From Paenibacillus endoradicis (GTDB lineage Bacteria; Bacillota; Bacilli; Paenibacillales; Paenibacillaceae), in NCBI RefSeq assembly GCF_024721975.1, contig NZ_JANQBB010000002.1, positions 806,001-870,000 on the forward strand: a DNA stretch of 64,000 nt, read 5' to 3'. Below, piece by piece: positions 17,295-27,664 of the stretch. How positions within the stretch are numbered: position 1 is the first letter of the stretch; every line of letters starts with the position of its first letter. Position numbers and translations under genes: made by a program. The notes beneath the pieces are model-generated. The model searched no databases, was not told the DNA's origin, and saw only the letters and a list, made by a program, of their open reading frames with translations.

Positions 17295-20069
17295 TTATTG
17301 TATGGTGTAACTGATCATATCGCCTGTTGAAGGAAGTTTTTTCGAGCTACTATCGTCCAGTAACACTCCCAATTTAATCGTTTGTTTTGCTGTAACTCCT
17401 AATGAATTAAGTGGAATAGCTATTTCAATAATTGAAGCTGAAGTAAAGTATCCATCTGATTGGGATAACGTGCTTATTTTGGAGAACGACCATGTTTTAC
17501 CATTACCTGAGTAAGAATATAGTTTACCGTCCTCCAGCAAATAATCTATACCCGCTGTCGTCCAATTGGATGATAAATATCCAGTTTTGGCGTTGTTATC
17601 ACTGTTGAAATAAATCTGATCTTTCACGCTAAGTTTCGATCCTTCTATTAATACATATAAATTATTACTATCATTAGTCAATTTCACACTTTTCACATTA
17701 CCAGAACTTGTTGCTGAAGCAGAGATGGAGCTCCAATCAGTTACCTTACCATCAACTTTAATACTAACACCTGGTGTTGGTGTTGGTGTTGGTGTTGGTG
17801 TTGGCGTCGGTGTCGGTGTCGGCGTCGGTGTTGGTGTCGGCGTTGGTGTTGGTGTTGGTGTTGGTGTTGGTGTCGGCGTTGGTGTCGGCGTTGGCGTTGG
17901 TGTCGGTGTTGGTGTCGGTGTTGGTGTTGTAGCTAGTGATACCTTAGCCATCGCACCACCTAATGGTAATGAGTCGCCTTTGGAATCATTCCACATATAT
18001 CCTACATTAATAGACTGACTATTTTCAGCATTCAGTATGGACAGCGGTATGACAAATTCAACTGCTGAAGAATAAATAGCTATATTTTCTTTGGTGTAAG
18101 ACGTTACCTCGCTCCAGCTCCAGTCTTTTCCAGACCCAGTGTATTGATAGAGCAGACCATTTTCCAACAAGTATGAAGCATTACTATTTGACCAATTCGA
18201 TATAGCAAAGGCTGATCCACTGCTTGAGCCAGTATCAATATATAATTGACCTTTTTCACTCAATAAACTGCCTGTTACTAATATATAAAGCATCTCATTA
18301 GCAATTACACCTTTAAGCTCTTTCACATTTGACGAACTGTTAGCAATTTCAGTTATAGAGTTCCAATCTTCAGATAATCCATCGATAGTAATGTTAACAT
18401 CCGAAGAGCCAGTTTCAGGCACATCTACAGGAATATCTGGCGTTGGTATTACTTCAACCGGAGGTATAACTACTATTGGCGGAACAACAACGTCATCACT
18501 TGGAGCTGGTGTTACTTCTGGGATATTTTCAAATTGTTCCATATATTCTATAGCACCTAGATCTATCGTTGAGCCAACGATCCGCTCTTGAGATGTATAG
18601 TCTAGTTCACCACCATTGCCATAAGCAACGCTTCCCATATCGATTGCTGGAGAATCAGCTTGTAACGAAATGTCTCCGTTCTCAGCATCAATAAATAATG
18701 GATCAGCATATATAGAATGTCCATCACGTTTACTTAAAGCAACATACGTTGCAAATGAATCATAACGAGTTCCGCTAACTCTCCAATGTGAAGATATTTT
18801 TCCATCTACGTAATACATATTGTAATCAACCATATTTCCGTTATTTCCTGTATTACTATCGTAAAAGAATGGTGTTTGAGTATTGGTATAAAATACATTA
18901 TTAAAAAATCCATTATTTTTCACTGCAAACTGGAATGTTATTTCTCCATAACCATCAAACAAACTATTGTTATTATAGAAAGTATTATTCATGACGATAT
19001 TATTTGTTGCAGAACCGTTACTTGTCGAAGAACCACCCATAATTAGCCCAGCTTTTTGATTATGGTGAATGTAGTTATTTCTAACGACAATATTGCTTGT
19101 TGTTTTATTCAGCTTCTCACTTGCAATTTCAATTCCAAAGTTACTGCCCGTTACTTCATTACGCTCGATAATAGTATTTGTACCACCATCTACATAGATA
19201 GCAGCAGCATTACGTGATCCACCATAGGCTGGATTCGTAATCGTGTCGACGTTAGATACTTTATTATCTATTACCATTCCATTTCTCGCCTGATCAATAC
19301 AAGGGGCTGAACAAGTATTATAATGTCCGGCTACATCGATCCCAATATTATTAACATCGTAAATGATATTGTTCGATATGATAAATCCGTCCACATTACC
19401 AACAACGGTTAATGTTTCACTTGAGCCAAGTGTTAGATCGTGGAGCACATTTCCTGAAATCGTAATATCCGTCATCGCTTGTGTTCCGTTACCGTATACA
19501 ATAATGCCGTTCGCATTGCCTTTAGCACTATAGTTCGCGATATTGTGTACGTTATTATTCAAGATATAAAGATTGGAACCGCTCTTCGTTACTTTAATAC
19601 CTGCCAAATACTTCGATGAGCTATCTGCGGTAAGTCCAGTTAATTCAAATCCATCAAAAACAATATAATGTGCACCGATTAATTGAACGATTTGTTCAAC
19701 TTTCGCTACTTTAGAAACATCAATAACCGGTTGCTCTCCTGGATATGCTTGAAATGTGATGTGACCGGCACTTGCTGAACCAGAACTCGTGATGGTAATG
19801 GCTTCTTCATATTTACCACCTCGTACAAGTACAGTCTCACCTGCTTTCATCGTATTTGCTGCATACTGGATTGTACGCCATGGAGCATCTATAGTCCCAG
19901 CGTTTTTATCAGATCCGCTTGTTGATACATAAAATACTTTCCCGGGAAAATGATCACTTAAGCTAGCCCCTATCGGTAAATATGAGAATAGAATCATAAC
20001 ACTAAGCATAGCAATAAAACTGATCTTTACTCTTTTGGTAATCTTTAAGTGTTTGTCGTTGGTATTCAT
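17295..20069 (-). CDS. Secreted parallel beta-helix protein with tandem C-terminal beta-domains
   Basis: 924 residues. N-terminal signal peptide (about 12-34), then '[14 protein letters not shown]' and 'PWRTIQYAA', typical of DUF1565/pectate-lyase-like right-handed beta-helix enzymes; Asn-rich coils continue to about residue 500. Two homologous beta-rich domains follow (each starting 'I.I.DG...DW.SI' and containing 'YLLE.G.LY.Y.G.GK.WS'), resembling CBM9/DOMON-type binding modules, separated by 26 Thr-Pro repeats. The ATG chosen follows AGGGGG at 12 nt. It likely acts on a polysaccharide outside the cell. Its position directly upstream of the Pel operon, on the same strand, suggests the polymer could be Pel, but a plant polysaccharide is equally possible. 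Catalytic residues not identified. Confidence 0.75.
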   Translation of the reverse strand: MNTNDKHLKITKRVKISFIAMLSVMILFSYLPIGASLSDHFPGKVFYVSTSGSDKNAGTIDAPWRTIQYAANTMKAGETVLVRGGKYEEAITITSSGSASAGHITFQAYPGEQPVIDVSKVAKVEQIVQLIGAHYIVFDGFELTGLTADSSSKYLAGIKVTKSGSNLYILNNNVHNIANYSAKGNANGIIVYGNGTQAMTDITISGNVLHDLTLGSSETLTVVGNVDGFIISNNIIYDVNNIGIDVAGHYNTCSAPCIDQARNGMVIDNKVSNVDTITNPAYGGSRNAAAIYVDGGTNTIIERNEVTGSNFGIEIASEKLNKTTSNIVVRNNYIHHNQKAGLIMGGSSTSNGSATNNIVMNNTFYNNNSLFDGYGEITFQFAVKNNGFFNNVFYTNTQTPFFYDSNTGNNGNMVDYNMYYVDGKISSHWRVSGTRYDSFATYVALSKRDGHSIYADPLFIDAENGDISLQADSPAIDMGSVAYGNGGELDYTSQERIVGSTIDLGAIEYMEQFENIPEVTPAPSDDVVVPPIVVIPPVEVIPTPDIPVDVPETGSSDVNITIDGLSEDWNSITEIANSSSNVKELKGVIANEMLYILVTGSLLSEKGQLYIDTGSSSGSAFAISNWSNSNASYLLENGLLYQYTGSGKDWSWSEVTSYTKENIAIYSSAVEFVIPLSILNAENSQSINVGYMWNDSKGDSLPLGGAMAKVSLATTPTPTPTPTPTPTPTPTPTPTPTPTPTPTPTPTPTPTPTPTPTPTPTPTPTPGVSIKVDGKVTDWSSISASATSSGNVKSVKLTNDSNNLYVLIEGSKLSVKDQIYFNSDNNAKTGYLSSNWTTAGIDYLLEDGKLYSYSGNGKTWSFSKISTLSQSDGYFTSASIIEIAIPLNSLGVTAKQTIKLGVLLDDSSSKKLPSTGDMISYTIQ
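17773..17928. repeat. Hexanucleotide repeat encoding (Thr-Pro)n linker
   Basis: About 26 units of GGTGTT/GGTGTC/GGCGTT-type hexamers, encoding a Thr-Pro linker on the minus strand. Third-base variation among units shows it is not a brand-new expansion. Unit-number change would alter linker length without shifting frame. Confidence 0.95.
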
Positions 20070-20810
20070 AGCAAAGAACAGCCCCCTCCGCATTTGATTT
20101 GACTCTGTAAAACAATCGTTACAACCATTGTCTACAAGAGTTTCCATATCATATTCTGAGTCTAACATCTAGAACATAGTATGAAAATGGACAAACGTAT
20201 AACACAGAGAAAATTGATACTTTAGCCTTATTTACTTTATATTACCACATCTTCTAATTATTTATATACGTTATTTATCATTTAAGTAGATTTTTCTTAT
20301 TAACAAAATTGATAAGAAACAATGCTTTTGTACATGCTATATGTAAGTTCAAGACAAACTCTAAAATATTACTTTTTTCAACGAATTTAGACATGCCAAA
20401 AGTCACATTTTACACAATACTGGTTATTTTATTAAATTTTGAATATTTTTAGAACAGTTTAATTGTATTTCAAGCAATAACGAGAAATATTATGTTAGAA
20501 TAGAGACGATTTGAAGATATTAGGCTATAATAAATATAACAACTTAAGCCCTTTTGGATTTCGATTCTATTTTCACTCATTTTTCGTCGCAGGCAATTGC
20601 AATTTTCGCATTTGCTAATTTCGTGTGAGCAAAGTTAGGATCTGTTAGATTGCTTATAAATAGCAATCATGTCAAATACTTTCGAGTTAGGTGAAATTTA
20701 TCACAATACTTTCATCTGCTCCCGTAGTATAATTAAAACAAGAAATCTGGAATAGCTTTATGACGATTAATAATCGGCAAAAAGTAGTTTTATTCAAAGG
20801 AGACCTGGAT
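20070..20810. other. 741-nt AT-rich divergent intergenic region
   Basis: Separates the beta-helix gene (minus) from the DUF1641/NDH pair (plus), so it holds both promoters. Visible items: a TATAAT at 20728-20733 about 80 nt before the DUF1641 ATG, lacking a clear -35, and a 7-bp inverted repeat GATTGCT/AGCAATC at 20648-20668. No riboswitch or small gene recognised. Confidence 0.5.
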
Positions 20811-21242
20811 ATGTCAGAAACAAACACACAAGCGCAAGCTGAAGCGGTAACTCCGAGTCAACAACAGCAAGCTCTACTTGAGCAATTGTTGCAGCCGGAA
20901 GTACAAGCATCACTATCTACATTAGTGGAGCAATTGCCGAAATTAACTGAATTGGTTACTTGTTTAACAAAGTCTTACGATGTTACTAAAACTTTGGCTA
21001 CTGATGAAGTTTTCAGAAATGACATCGTTAGTGCAACAACAGAAATCGTTGGTCCAGTAATTGAAGGCGTACGTGGTGTTGCTCTAAATGCCATCGAAGC
21101 TAAAGATCGTGCTGCAACAAGTCAAGAAGTGATCGGTATTTTCGGTCTGATGAAAATGCTTAAAGATCCTCAAGCACAAAAAATGTTCCGTTTTGTTAAT
21201 GCATACCTTGAAGTAAGTAACGAGCGTTCGAACAAAAAATAA
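20811..21242 (+). CDS. DUF1641 protein
   Basis: 143 residues, Gln-rich at the N terminus and helical after that; 'ALNAIEAKDRAATSQEVIGIFGLMKMLKDPQ' region (read in pieces) is the DUF1641 core known from B. subtilis YrhD. DUF1641 proteins accompany flavin oxidoreductases or formate dehydrogenase subunits and may be small accessory subunits; no biochemical role is established. Start ATG at 20811 has AAAGGAGA eight bases upstream; a longer frame from 20760 is less likely. The next gene begins 36 nt later, so the two are surely co-transcribed. Confidence 0.82.
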   Translation: MSETNTQAQAEAVTPSQQQQALLEQLLQPEVQASLSTLVEQLPKLTELVTCLTKSYDVTKTLATDEVFRNDIVSATTEIVGPVIEGVRGVALNAIEAKDRAATSQEVIGIFGLMKMLKDPQAQKMFRFVNAYLEVSNERSNKK

Positions 21243-21278
21243 TTGAATCAATCTAAAGTAATGGACGGAGGACTAGCT

Positions 21279-22469
21279 ATGTCTAAACACATTGTCATTT
21301 TGGGTGCAGGATACGGTGGCGTACTTACTGCTCAAACTGTTCGTAAATACATGGACAAAAGTCAAGCAAAAGTAACGGTAATCAACCAATTCGCAACTCA
21401 TCAAATTATTACAGAATTACACCGCCTAGCTGGTGGTACTTTAAACGAAGAAGCGGTTGCTATTCCTTTAAAGAAAATTTTCGAAGGTCTTGATGTTAAT
21501 TTGAAAATTTCAAAAGTTGAATCTTTCTCTGTAGAAAACAAAGAAATTAAACTTTCTGATGGTACAACTCTTTCTTATGATGCTTTAGTAGTAAGTCTTG
21601 GCAGCCAAACTGGTTACTTCGGGATCCCTGGTCTTGAAGAAAACAGTATGGTTCTTAAGTCTGTTGATGAAGCAAATCACATCAACAAACATATCGAAGA
21701 CCGTATTAAAGCTTATGCTAAAAACAGAAACCAAGCTGATGCTACAATCGTTATCGGTGGTGGCGGTCTAACAGGTGTGGAGCTTGTTGGTGAAATCGTT
21801 GATAATTTCCCTAAAATCGCTAAAAAATACGGCGTAAACTTCAAAGATCTTAAAATCAAATTGATCGAAGCTGGACCGAAAATCCTTCCAGTTCTTCCTG
21901 ACCATTTGATCGAGCGCGCTACTGAAAGCTTGGCTAGACGTGGTGTTGACTTTATTACTGGCGTTCCTGTTACTGGTGTTGTTGGTAATAAAATCGAACT
22001 TAAAACTGGTGAAACAATTGAGGCTAATACTTTCGTATGGACTGGTGGCGTAGCTGCTCTTCCAATCGTAGCTGATTCTGGTCTTGAATGTGACCGTGGT
22101 AAAGCTGCTGTTAACGAATTCCTTCAATCTAAATCACACAAAGATGTATTCGTAGTTGGTGACTCTGCGCTTGCTTTCCCAGCTGAAGGCGGACGTCCTT
22201 ACGCTCCAACTGCACAAAATGCTTGGCAAATGGGTGAGCTTGTAGGTTTCAATCTATATGCTTACTTCAACGATAAAGCTATGGACGAATTTAGCCCAGT
22301 TGATTCAGGTACACTTGCATCACTTGGCCGTAGAGACGCTGTAGCAACAGTTGGTGCTAGTAAAACAGCACTTAAAGGTATCTCTGCAACATTGATGAAA
22401 GAAGCAAGTAACATCCGTTACCTTTCTCACATCAAATCTATTCGTACAGCAGCTCATACTAAGCTGTAA
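21279..22469 (+). CDS. NDH-2-like NAD(P)/FAD-dependent oxidoreductase
   Basis: 396-residue flavoprotein. 'ILGAGYGGVLTAQT' at the N terminus binds FAD, 'VIGGGGLTGVELVGE' near residue 160 binds NAD(P)H, and 'VFVVGDSAL' near 290 is the second FAD motif. Size and layout match single-subunit type II NADH:quinone dehydrogenases (Ndh/YutJ type), which transfer electrons to menaquinone without pumping protons. GGAGGAC precedes the ATG at good spacing. Coding sequence is rich in highly used codons, suggesting strong expression. The partner DUF1641 gene is immediately upstream. Quinone versus other acceptor cannot be told. Confidence 0.88.
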   Translation: MSKHIVILGAGYGGVLTAQTVRKYMDKSQAKVTVINQFATHQIITELHRLAGGTLNEEAVAIPLKKIFEGLDVNLKISKVESFSVENKEIKLSDGTTLSYDALVVSLGSQTGYFGIPGLEENSMVLKSVDEANHINKHIEDRIKAYAKNRNQADATIVIGGGGLTGVELVGEIVDNFPKIAKKYGVNFKDLKIKLIEAGPKILPVLPDHLIERATESLARRGVDFITGVPVTGVVGNKIELKTGETIEANTFVWTGGVAALPIVADSGLECDRGKAAVNEFLQSKSHKDVFVVGDSALAFPAEGGRPYAPTAQNAWQMGELVGFNLYAYFNDKAMDEFSPVDSGTLASLGRRDAVATVGASKTALKGISATLMKEASNIRYLSHIKSIRTAAHTKL

Positions 22470-22484
22470 TATTCATATTAAACT

Positions 22485-22513
22485 GACCGCCTTATTAATA
22501 AGGCGGTCTTTTT
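22485..22513 (+). terminator. Terminator of the DUF1641-NDH operon
   Basis: 10-bp perfect GC-rich stem (22485-22494 with 22499-22508) with a 4-nt loop followed by TTTTT. Confidence 0.92.
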
Positions 22514-22670
22514 GTTGTTTCATTTTTATTATTTCATATTATTCTCTTAACCTAATCATTCATTATACTTGCATGACTAACTGCAATATTCATGCATATC
22601 CAAATATTCATAGTTTGGATTCACTATAAATATGTATTAATTACAATTTAAGTATTTTAGAACTAATGTA

Positions 22671-22700
22671 TTGACATACTCTTTTTTGGAGGACTATACT
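22671..22700 (+). promoter_or_regulatory. Promoter of the efe iron-uptake operon
   Basis: Consensus -35 TTGACA at 22671-22676 and -10 TATACT at 22695-22700 with 18-nt spacing; predicted start near 22707. A near-perfect Fur box lies directly at the start of the transcript. Confidence 0.75.
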
Positions 22701-22704
22701 GAAT

Positions 22705-22735
22705 GCAGTAAATGAGAAGTATTATCATTTACTGC
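22705..22735. promoter_or_regulatory. Fur box inside an 11-bp inverted repeat
   Basis: TGAGAAGTATTATCA at 22713-22727 matches the 7-1-7 Fur consensus TGATAATNATTATCA at 12 of 14 defined positions. It lies within a longer perfect inverted repeat (22705-22715 with 22725-22735). Placement just after the predicted start fits repression of efe when iron is plentiful. Confidence 0.82.
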
Positions 22736-22766
22736 GGAATTGGATAGCTAGAAAGGAAGGCTTCAT

Positions 22767-24266
22767 ATGTCAAAGAATCCACCAACATACACATATACCG
22801 CTATTAAAATGATATGCCTTGTTCTACTTTTATCTTTCTCTATCTTCGCTATTCCCTTAACGCAAACGGCAGTCGCATCTGAGATTACTTCAATTGAAAC
22901 TGTTATTGACTATACAAACGCAATGAAAGTATCACTTGATTCAGATCAGTTAGATCAAGCAACCAGCACATTTGCAATGATAAAAAAATGGTGGAATGTC
23001 AATAAAAAAGATGTAAAACTACAATCTCTCGACATGTCTCTAGAAATAGATGGGCATATTGCAGCAATTTCTCTTACCTTATTAACTGGAGAGAAGCAGC
23101 AAGCAGTGGATCAATTAGATTCATTGCTCTTTTCACTGAAGAACTATGCAGATGGTGCTTATATCGATAATGATGGCAATCAAAATATGACATTATCCAC
23201 GTACATCATGAAAATTAGAGAACTGACAGACATGGTTGAACGCGATCAACTTGAAGAGGCTCAACTTACTATTAGACACCTTCAAGCACAATGGCTATCT
23301 GTTGAAGGTGATGTCGTTAGTCAATCTCAGATTGTCTATACTCTTACGGAGCGTAATCTTGTACTTGTTGATGCTTATCTTAATAATGCTGATCAGCGAT
23401 CAGAAGTGCTGCCACTACTAGAGGAAATGATTCAACAATTAACACCATTAATGAATGCTCATTATTCATGGCTAGATGCTGCTTTCATCCCTTTGCGTGA
23501 AGGTCTTGAAGCATTGCTTGTAGTAGGAACATTACTAATGTATGCAAAAAAGGCAGAATCACGAAATGCACAACGTTGGATTATCGGAGGCTCATCAATT
23601 GGTCTACTCGTTAGCATAGTAATCGGTTTTCTAGTAGCCTTCTGGATCTCAACGGCATCATTTGGCAATAACAACTCATTGATAAACGGTTGGACTGGTG
23701 TATTAGCCAGCCTACTACTATTATATGTAAGCTATTGGCTTCATCGTAACTCTGATGTTAAGCGATATAATCAAATGCTTCATTCCAAAAGCCACTCTGC
23801 GATATCTAATGGAAAAATGCTCTCTCTCGCCCTACTCACCTTTTTTGCGATAGTTCGGGAAGGACTTGAAACTGTCATTTTCTTAATTGGTATGGCGGGT
23901 AAGATGAGTATAGTGGAACTTATAGGTGGAATATTGTTCGGTTTCGCTGTACTTATATTAATTGCATTTATTATGATCAAATTCGGCGGTAAACTTCCAC
24001 TCCGACCTATATTTTTAATCTCTAGTCTAATTGTTTTTTATATGTGCTTCAAATTTATGGGCTCAGGAATTCATAGTCTGCAAATGGCAGGTCTTATTCC
24101 ATCGACTGTACATCAATACTTACCTGAGCTAAACATTATTAGTCTGTATCCATCTTGGTATAGCACTTTACCGCAGTTATTATTTGTACTGCTTGCTCTT
24201 AGCGTGTTACTTTTACAGCGTATCAGCTATCGAAAAAGTAGTCGAAAAAATATAATATTAAATTAG
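22767..24266 (+). CDS. efeU: EfeU-type FTR1 iron permease
   Basis: 499 residues: signal peptide, an extracytoplasmic helical domain (about 35-230), then seven membrane helices. The two FTR1 iron motifs REGLE are present ('PLREGLEALLVVG' and 'AIVREGLETVIFL'). EfeU imports iron released by EfeO and EfeB. The long N-terminal extension, compared with the ~280-residue E. coli EfeU, is usual for Bacillota FTR1 proteins. First gene of efeUOB with 21 nt to efeO; Fur box upstream. Confidence 0.92.
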   Translation: MSKNPPTYTYTAIKMICLVLLLSFSIFAIPLTQTAVASEITSIETVIDYTNAMKVSLDSDQLDQATSTFAMIKKWWNVNKKDVKLQSLDMSLEIDGHIAAISLTLLTGEKQQAVDQLDSLLFSLKNYADGAYIDNDGNQNMTLSTYIMKIRELTDMVERDQLEEAQLTIRHLQAQWLSVEGDVVSQSQIVYTLTERNLVLVDAYLNNADQRSEVLPLLEEMIQQLTPLMNAHYSWLDAAFIPLREGLEALLVVGTLLMYAKKAESRNAQRWIIGGSSIGLLVSIVIGFLVAFWISTASFGNNNSLINGWTGVLASLLLLYVSYWLHRNSDVKRYNQMLHSKSHSAISNGKMLSLALLTFFAIVREGLETVIFLIGMAGKMSIVELIGGILFGFAVLILIAFIMIKFGGKLPLRPIFLISSLIVFYMCFKFMGSGIHSLQMAGLIPSTVHQYLPELNIISLYPSWYSTLPQLLFVLLALSVLLLQRISYRKSSRKNIILN

Positions 24267-24287
24267 AGCGACAGGAGAAATGAAACT

Positions 24288-25457
24288 ATGAAACAGAAAA
24301 TGAAATGGATGACGTTACTGCTTAGTGCAATGATTATGGTGAGCGCATGTAGTAACAGTAATGATAGTAATACTGAAGCAAACGGTAATACAGAAGTCGT
24401 AGATCAGCAATCTGCGGAACTAAGCGCTATTCAGACGGAAACTGCAAAGTTACAAGCAGAAACAACGAAGCTGCAAGAAGCAATATCGACAGGAAAAGTG
24501 GATGATGTGAAAACTCTTGGCAAATCAATTAATGATATTTGGCTAGGTTTCGAGAATGCCGTCCGTCAAACTTTCCCGCTAGAATATACTGAAGTTGAGA
24601 AGTATGAAATGCCTATTTTCTCTGCTTCTGCTTATGATAAAATCGATCTAAATGCTTTAGCCGTAACAGCTGATAATTTACAGAATTCATTGACCGTTCT
24701 TTATAACGCTAAAGAAACGAATAGTAGTACGTCTGAACTACTTGCTCTAGCCGTTGCGAATTATAAAGGTTATGTAGACGAGCAGGCAGCTCAATTAGTT
24801 AACACGACTAAAGTTTTTGTAGAAGCTGTAAAAGCAGGAGATGTTGAAGCAGCTAAGCGTGAATATTCTAATGCTCGCGTATACTTCGAAACTATTGAAC
24901 CGATCGCAGAAAGCTTCGGTGATCTTGATCCTCGCATCGACGCTAGACTCGCTGATGTTGAAGTTGAAGCGGAATGGACTGGCTTCCACCGCATCGAGAA
25001 AGCGCTTTGGGAAGATAACTCATTAGAAGGTATGGACGTTTACGGAGATCAACTAGTGAAGGATACCGAAGAGCTTCAGAAGCAAATTCAATCACTTGAA
25101 CTGGAAGCAAAAGCTATGGTCGCTGGTGCCATGGAATTATTGAATGAAGCTGCCATCTCTAAAATAACTGGAGAAGAAGAGATTTACTCTCATACCGATC
25201 TTGTTGATTTTGCTGCTAATGTAGATGGTTCCAAACAAGTCTATCTAGCTATTATTCCAGCATTGAACGAAAAAAATATTGAGCTTGCAGATCAACTTGA
25301 TCAACAATTTCAAGTGCTTGAAGCTACACTAAGAACTCATCAGACCGATGGACAATATATATCGTATGATCAATTATCTACAGAAGAAATTAGAACAATA
25401 AGTGATCAAATTAGCCAACTTTCTAATCTAATGTCACAAACAGCAACAATCCTGTAA
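24288..25457 (+). CDS. efeO: EfeO iron-binding lipoprotein (M75 domain)
   Basis: 389 residues. Lipoprotein signal ending in 'MVSACSNS', then a helical linker (about residues 40-100) and an imelysin/M75 domain with the metal motif HxxE in 'GFHRIEKALW'. The cupredoxin domain of E. coli EfeO is absent, as in many Gram-positive versions. It should capture iron outside the membrane and pass it to EfeU. AGGAGA precedes the ATG. Confidence 0.9.
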   Translation: MKQKMKWMTLLLSAMIMVSACSNSNDSNTEANGNTEVVDQQSAELSAIQTETAKLQAETTKLQEAISTGKVDDVKTLGKSINDIWLGFENAVRQTFPLEYTEVEKYEMPIFSASAYDKIDLNALAVTADNLQNSLTVLYNAKETNSSTSELLALAVANYKGYVDEQAAQLVNTTKVFVEAVKAGDVEAAKREYSNARVYFETIEPIAESFGDLDPRIDARLADVEVEAEWTGFHRIEKALWEDNSLEGMDVYGDQLVKDTEELQKQIQSLELEAKAMVAGAMELLNEAAISKITGEEEIYSHTDLVDFAANVDGSKQVYLAIIPALNEKNIELADQLDQQFQVLEATLRTHQTDGQYISYDQLSTEEIRTISDQISQLSNLMSQTATIL

Positions 25458-25540
25458 ATATTAATGTTATTAGCTTCCGAGCAACTTTTTGTTGCTGGAA
25501 GCTAATCTTATAGTACGTAAAGTTTTAGGGAGTGAGGATT

Positions 25541-26779
25541 ATGAAACAACAAGAGAAAAAAGATAATTTGTCGCGTCGTGATTTCCTGAAGCTTTCTGCA
25601 TCAATAGGCGTAGGATTGGCTATTGGAGCAACTGGCATGGCAGGAGTGAATCAGGCTAGTCTTATTTCCAGCACCACTAATTCTGCTACTAGTACAGATG
25701 AACAGATTCCTTTCTACGGTCCGAATCAAGCAGGTATTATTACTCCTCAACAATCCTATATGTATTTGCTTAGTATGAATATAACGTCTTTAAATAAACA
25801 TGAAGTTATTACTCTGTTTAAAGATTGGACGAAGTTTATTGCTTTAAGTACAACAGGTAGAAAGATGAGAACAGGTGATAACCCACTACTCCCGCCTAGT
25901 GATACAGGCGAAACATTAGAACATGGGGCGGCCCGTCTAACCGTAACCGTTGGCTTCGGCCCTTCTTTCTTCAATAAAAATGGAATAGATATATTCGGAA
26001 TTGCTCATAAATTACCACAGCATTTGAAGGATATCCCACGGATGGCAAAAGACAAACTAGATTCATCACTTTCTGATGGGGATGTTATCATCCAAGTTTG
26101 CGCTGAAAACCAACAAGTTGCTTTTCATGCGGCGCGTAATCTCATTCGTCTAGCCACAGGTAAAGCGAGCGTTAATTGGTTGCAGGAAGGATTTATTAGT
26201 GGTGCTCATTCACAAGATACTCCACGTAACTTATTTGGATTCAAAGATGGAACAGCCAATCAGCTTCATCAATCCACGCAAGGTTACGATGAAGTTATAT
26301 GGGCTAGTAGCAATGAACCTGCTTGGATGCAGGGCGGCACATATTTAGCTTATCGTAAAATAAGTATGTTATTAGAAGTATGGGACCGTTCATCATTAAC
26401 TGATCAGGAAGATACGTTCGGTCGTTATAAAGAATCTGGCGCACCCTATAGCAAAAATGCTGAATTCGATATGGTGAATACTGCTGCATTACCCCTTAAT
26501 TCTCATGTAAGACTTGCGAAGGAATCAAAGCAACTTATTCATCGACGTGCTTACTCTTACACCGATGGTATTGATGCTCGTACAGGAAATGTGAATGCAG
26601 GATTACTGTTTATTAGCTATCAGAAAAATCCAGAGAAGCAATTTATTCCGATGCTCCGCATGATGCAAAATCAAGATTTACTTAATGAATACGCTGTTCA
26701 TATTGCTAGCGGCATGTATGCTTGTCCTGCAGGACTGAAAGAAGGTCAATATATTGGACAAGCTATTCTTGAAGGATAA
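25541..26779 (+). CDS. efeB: EfeB, Tat-exported DyP-type haem peroxidase
   Basis: 412 residues. Twin-arginine signal 'SRRDFLKLS' plus hydrophobic stretch, then a dye-decolourising peroxidase with 'FGFKDGTAN' (distal GxxDG aspartate) and the proximal haem histidine around 'HRRAYSYTDG'. It oxidises ferrous iron, or helps recover iron from haem, for EfeUO. Start at 25541 has GGGAGTGAGG upstream; three codons of earlier frame are unlikely to be used. 83 nt separate it from efeO. Confidence 0.92.
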   Translation: MKQQEKKDNLSRRDFLKLSASIGVGLAIGATGMAGVNQASLISSTTNSATSTDEQIPFYGPNQAGIITPQQSYMYLLSMNITSLNKHEVITLFKDWTKFIALSTTGRKMRTGDNPLLPPSDTGETLEHGAARLTVTVGFGPSFFNKNGIDIFGIAHKLPQHLKDIPRMAKDKLDSSLSDGDVIIQVCAENQQVAFHAARNLIRLATGKASVNWLQEGFISGAHSQDTPRNLFGFKDGTANQLHQSTQGYDEVIWASSNEPAWMQGGTYLAYRKISMLLEVWDRSSLTDQEDTFGRYKESGAPYSKNAEFDMVNTAALPLNSHVRLAKESKQLIHRRAYSYTDGIDARTGNVNAGLLFISYQKNPEKQFIPMLRMMQNQDLLNEYAVHIASGMYACPAGLKEGQYIGQAILEG

Positions 26780-26822
26780 TTAATGTCATTATACGATGTT
26801 TTTTATATCATTTTTAAGTCGC

Positions 26823-26864
26823 AGCAAAAGAAGCTCCGATCATCAATCGGAGCTTCTTTTTGCT
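26823..26864 (+). terminator. Terminator of the efeUOB operon
   Basis: Long GC-containing stem (26823-26840 with 26846-26864, one bulged T) with TTTTT; it can also act for the convergent urtE transcript. Confidence 0.9.
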
Positions 26865-26968
26865 GTTGTCCCAATTTGAAATAATGGGGCACTCTATATT
26901 AATAATTGCATTCTATATTATGATTTCACTCAGATCGTTAATAACCAATAGTAACTATACAACGTGAG

Positions 26969-27664
26969 TTATACTACAAGATGTTGGCGAACTACCGCAT
27001 CATCAAAGGTTTCAATTGTACCTTCTGCAACAATCGCCCCCTTCTCAATAATGTAATAATAATCCGCGACACTTTTGACAAAATCAATACTTTGCTCCAC
27101 AAGTAAAATCGCAGTTTCTCCTTGAGCTTTAATCCCTCGAATAACATCTTGAATATCTTGCACGATCGAAGGTTGAATACCCTCCGTCGGTTCATCTAGT
27201 AATAGTAACTTCGGTTTTGAAGCAAGCGCGCGAGCAAATGCTAATTGCTGCTGCTGACCTCCGCTTAAATCTCCACCTTTTCTATTGTACATCGATGATA
27301 AAACGGGAAATTTTTCGATTGAAGACTGCGGCACACCATTCTTCACTGTGCGGTTCGCCTCAAGTCCAAGCAATAAATTCTCCTGGACCGTTAATTGAGC
27401 AAATATTTCACGACCTTGCGGTACATATCCAATGCCTAGTCGTGAGCGTTCATATGGTGGAAGCTTCGTAATATCTTGATTGTTGTACGAAATGCTCCCT
27501 GTTTTTGACTTCAATGCGCCCATTATTGTTTTCGTTAATGTCGTTTTTCCTACACCATTACGGCCCATGATACATACGACTTGCCCTGGTTTTACTTCTA
27601 TAGAAACATCGCGTAAAATAATGCTCTCTCCATAACCTGACTCAATTTGTTTAACTGACAGCAA
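26969..27664 (-). CDS. urtE: Urea ABC transporter ATPase UrtE
   Basis: 231-residue LivF-type ATPase: Walker A 'GRNGVGKTT', signature 'LSGGQQQQLAFARAL', Walker B 'LLLLDEPTEGIQP'. The start is TTG at 27664 with GGAGGGA upstream, giving the family's usual length and N terminus 'LSVKQIESGYG'. It overlaps urtD by 14 nt. Last gene of the urt operon, which imports urea for the divergent urease. Confidence 0.9.
   Translation of the reverse strand: MLSVKQIESGYGESIILRDVSIEVKPGQVVCIMGRNGVGKTTLTKTIMGALKSKTGSISYNNQDITKLPPYERSRLGIGYVPQGREIFAQLTVQENLLLGLEANRTVKNGVPQSSIEKFPVLSSMYNRKGGDLSGGQQQQLAFARALASKPKLLLLDEPTEGIQPSIVQDIQDVIRGIKAQGETAILLVEQSIDFVKSVADYYYIIEKGAIVAEGTIETFDDAVVRQHLVV

Noticed and set aside
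17725..18018. Plus-strand Val-Gly repeat frame
   Set aside because: Mirror of the Thr-Pro coding repeat of the beta-helix gene; no start signal or domain.
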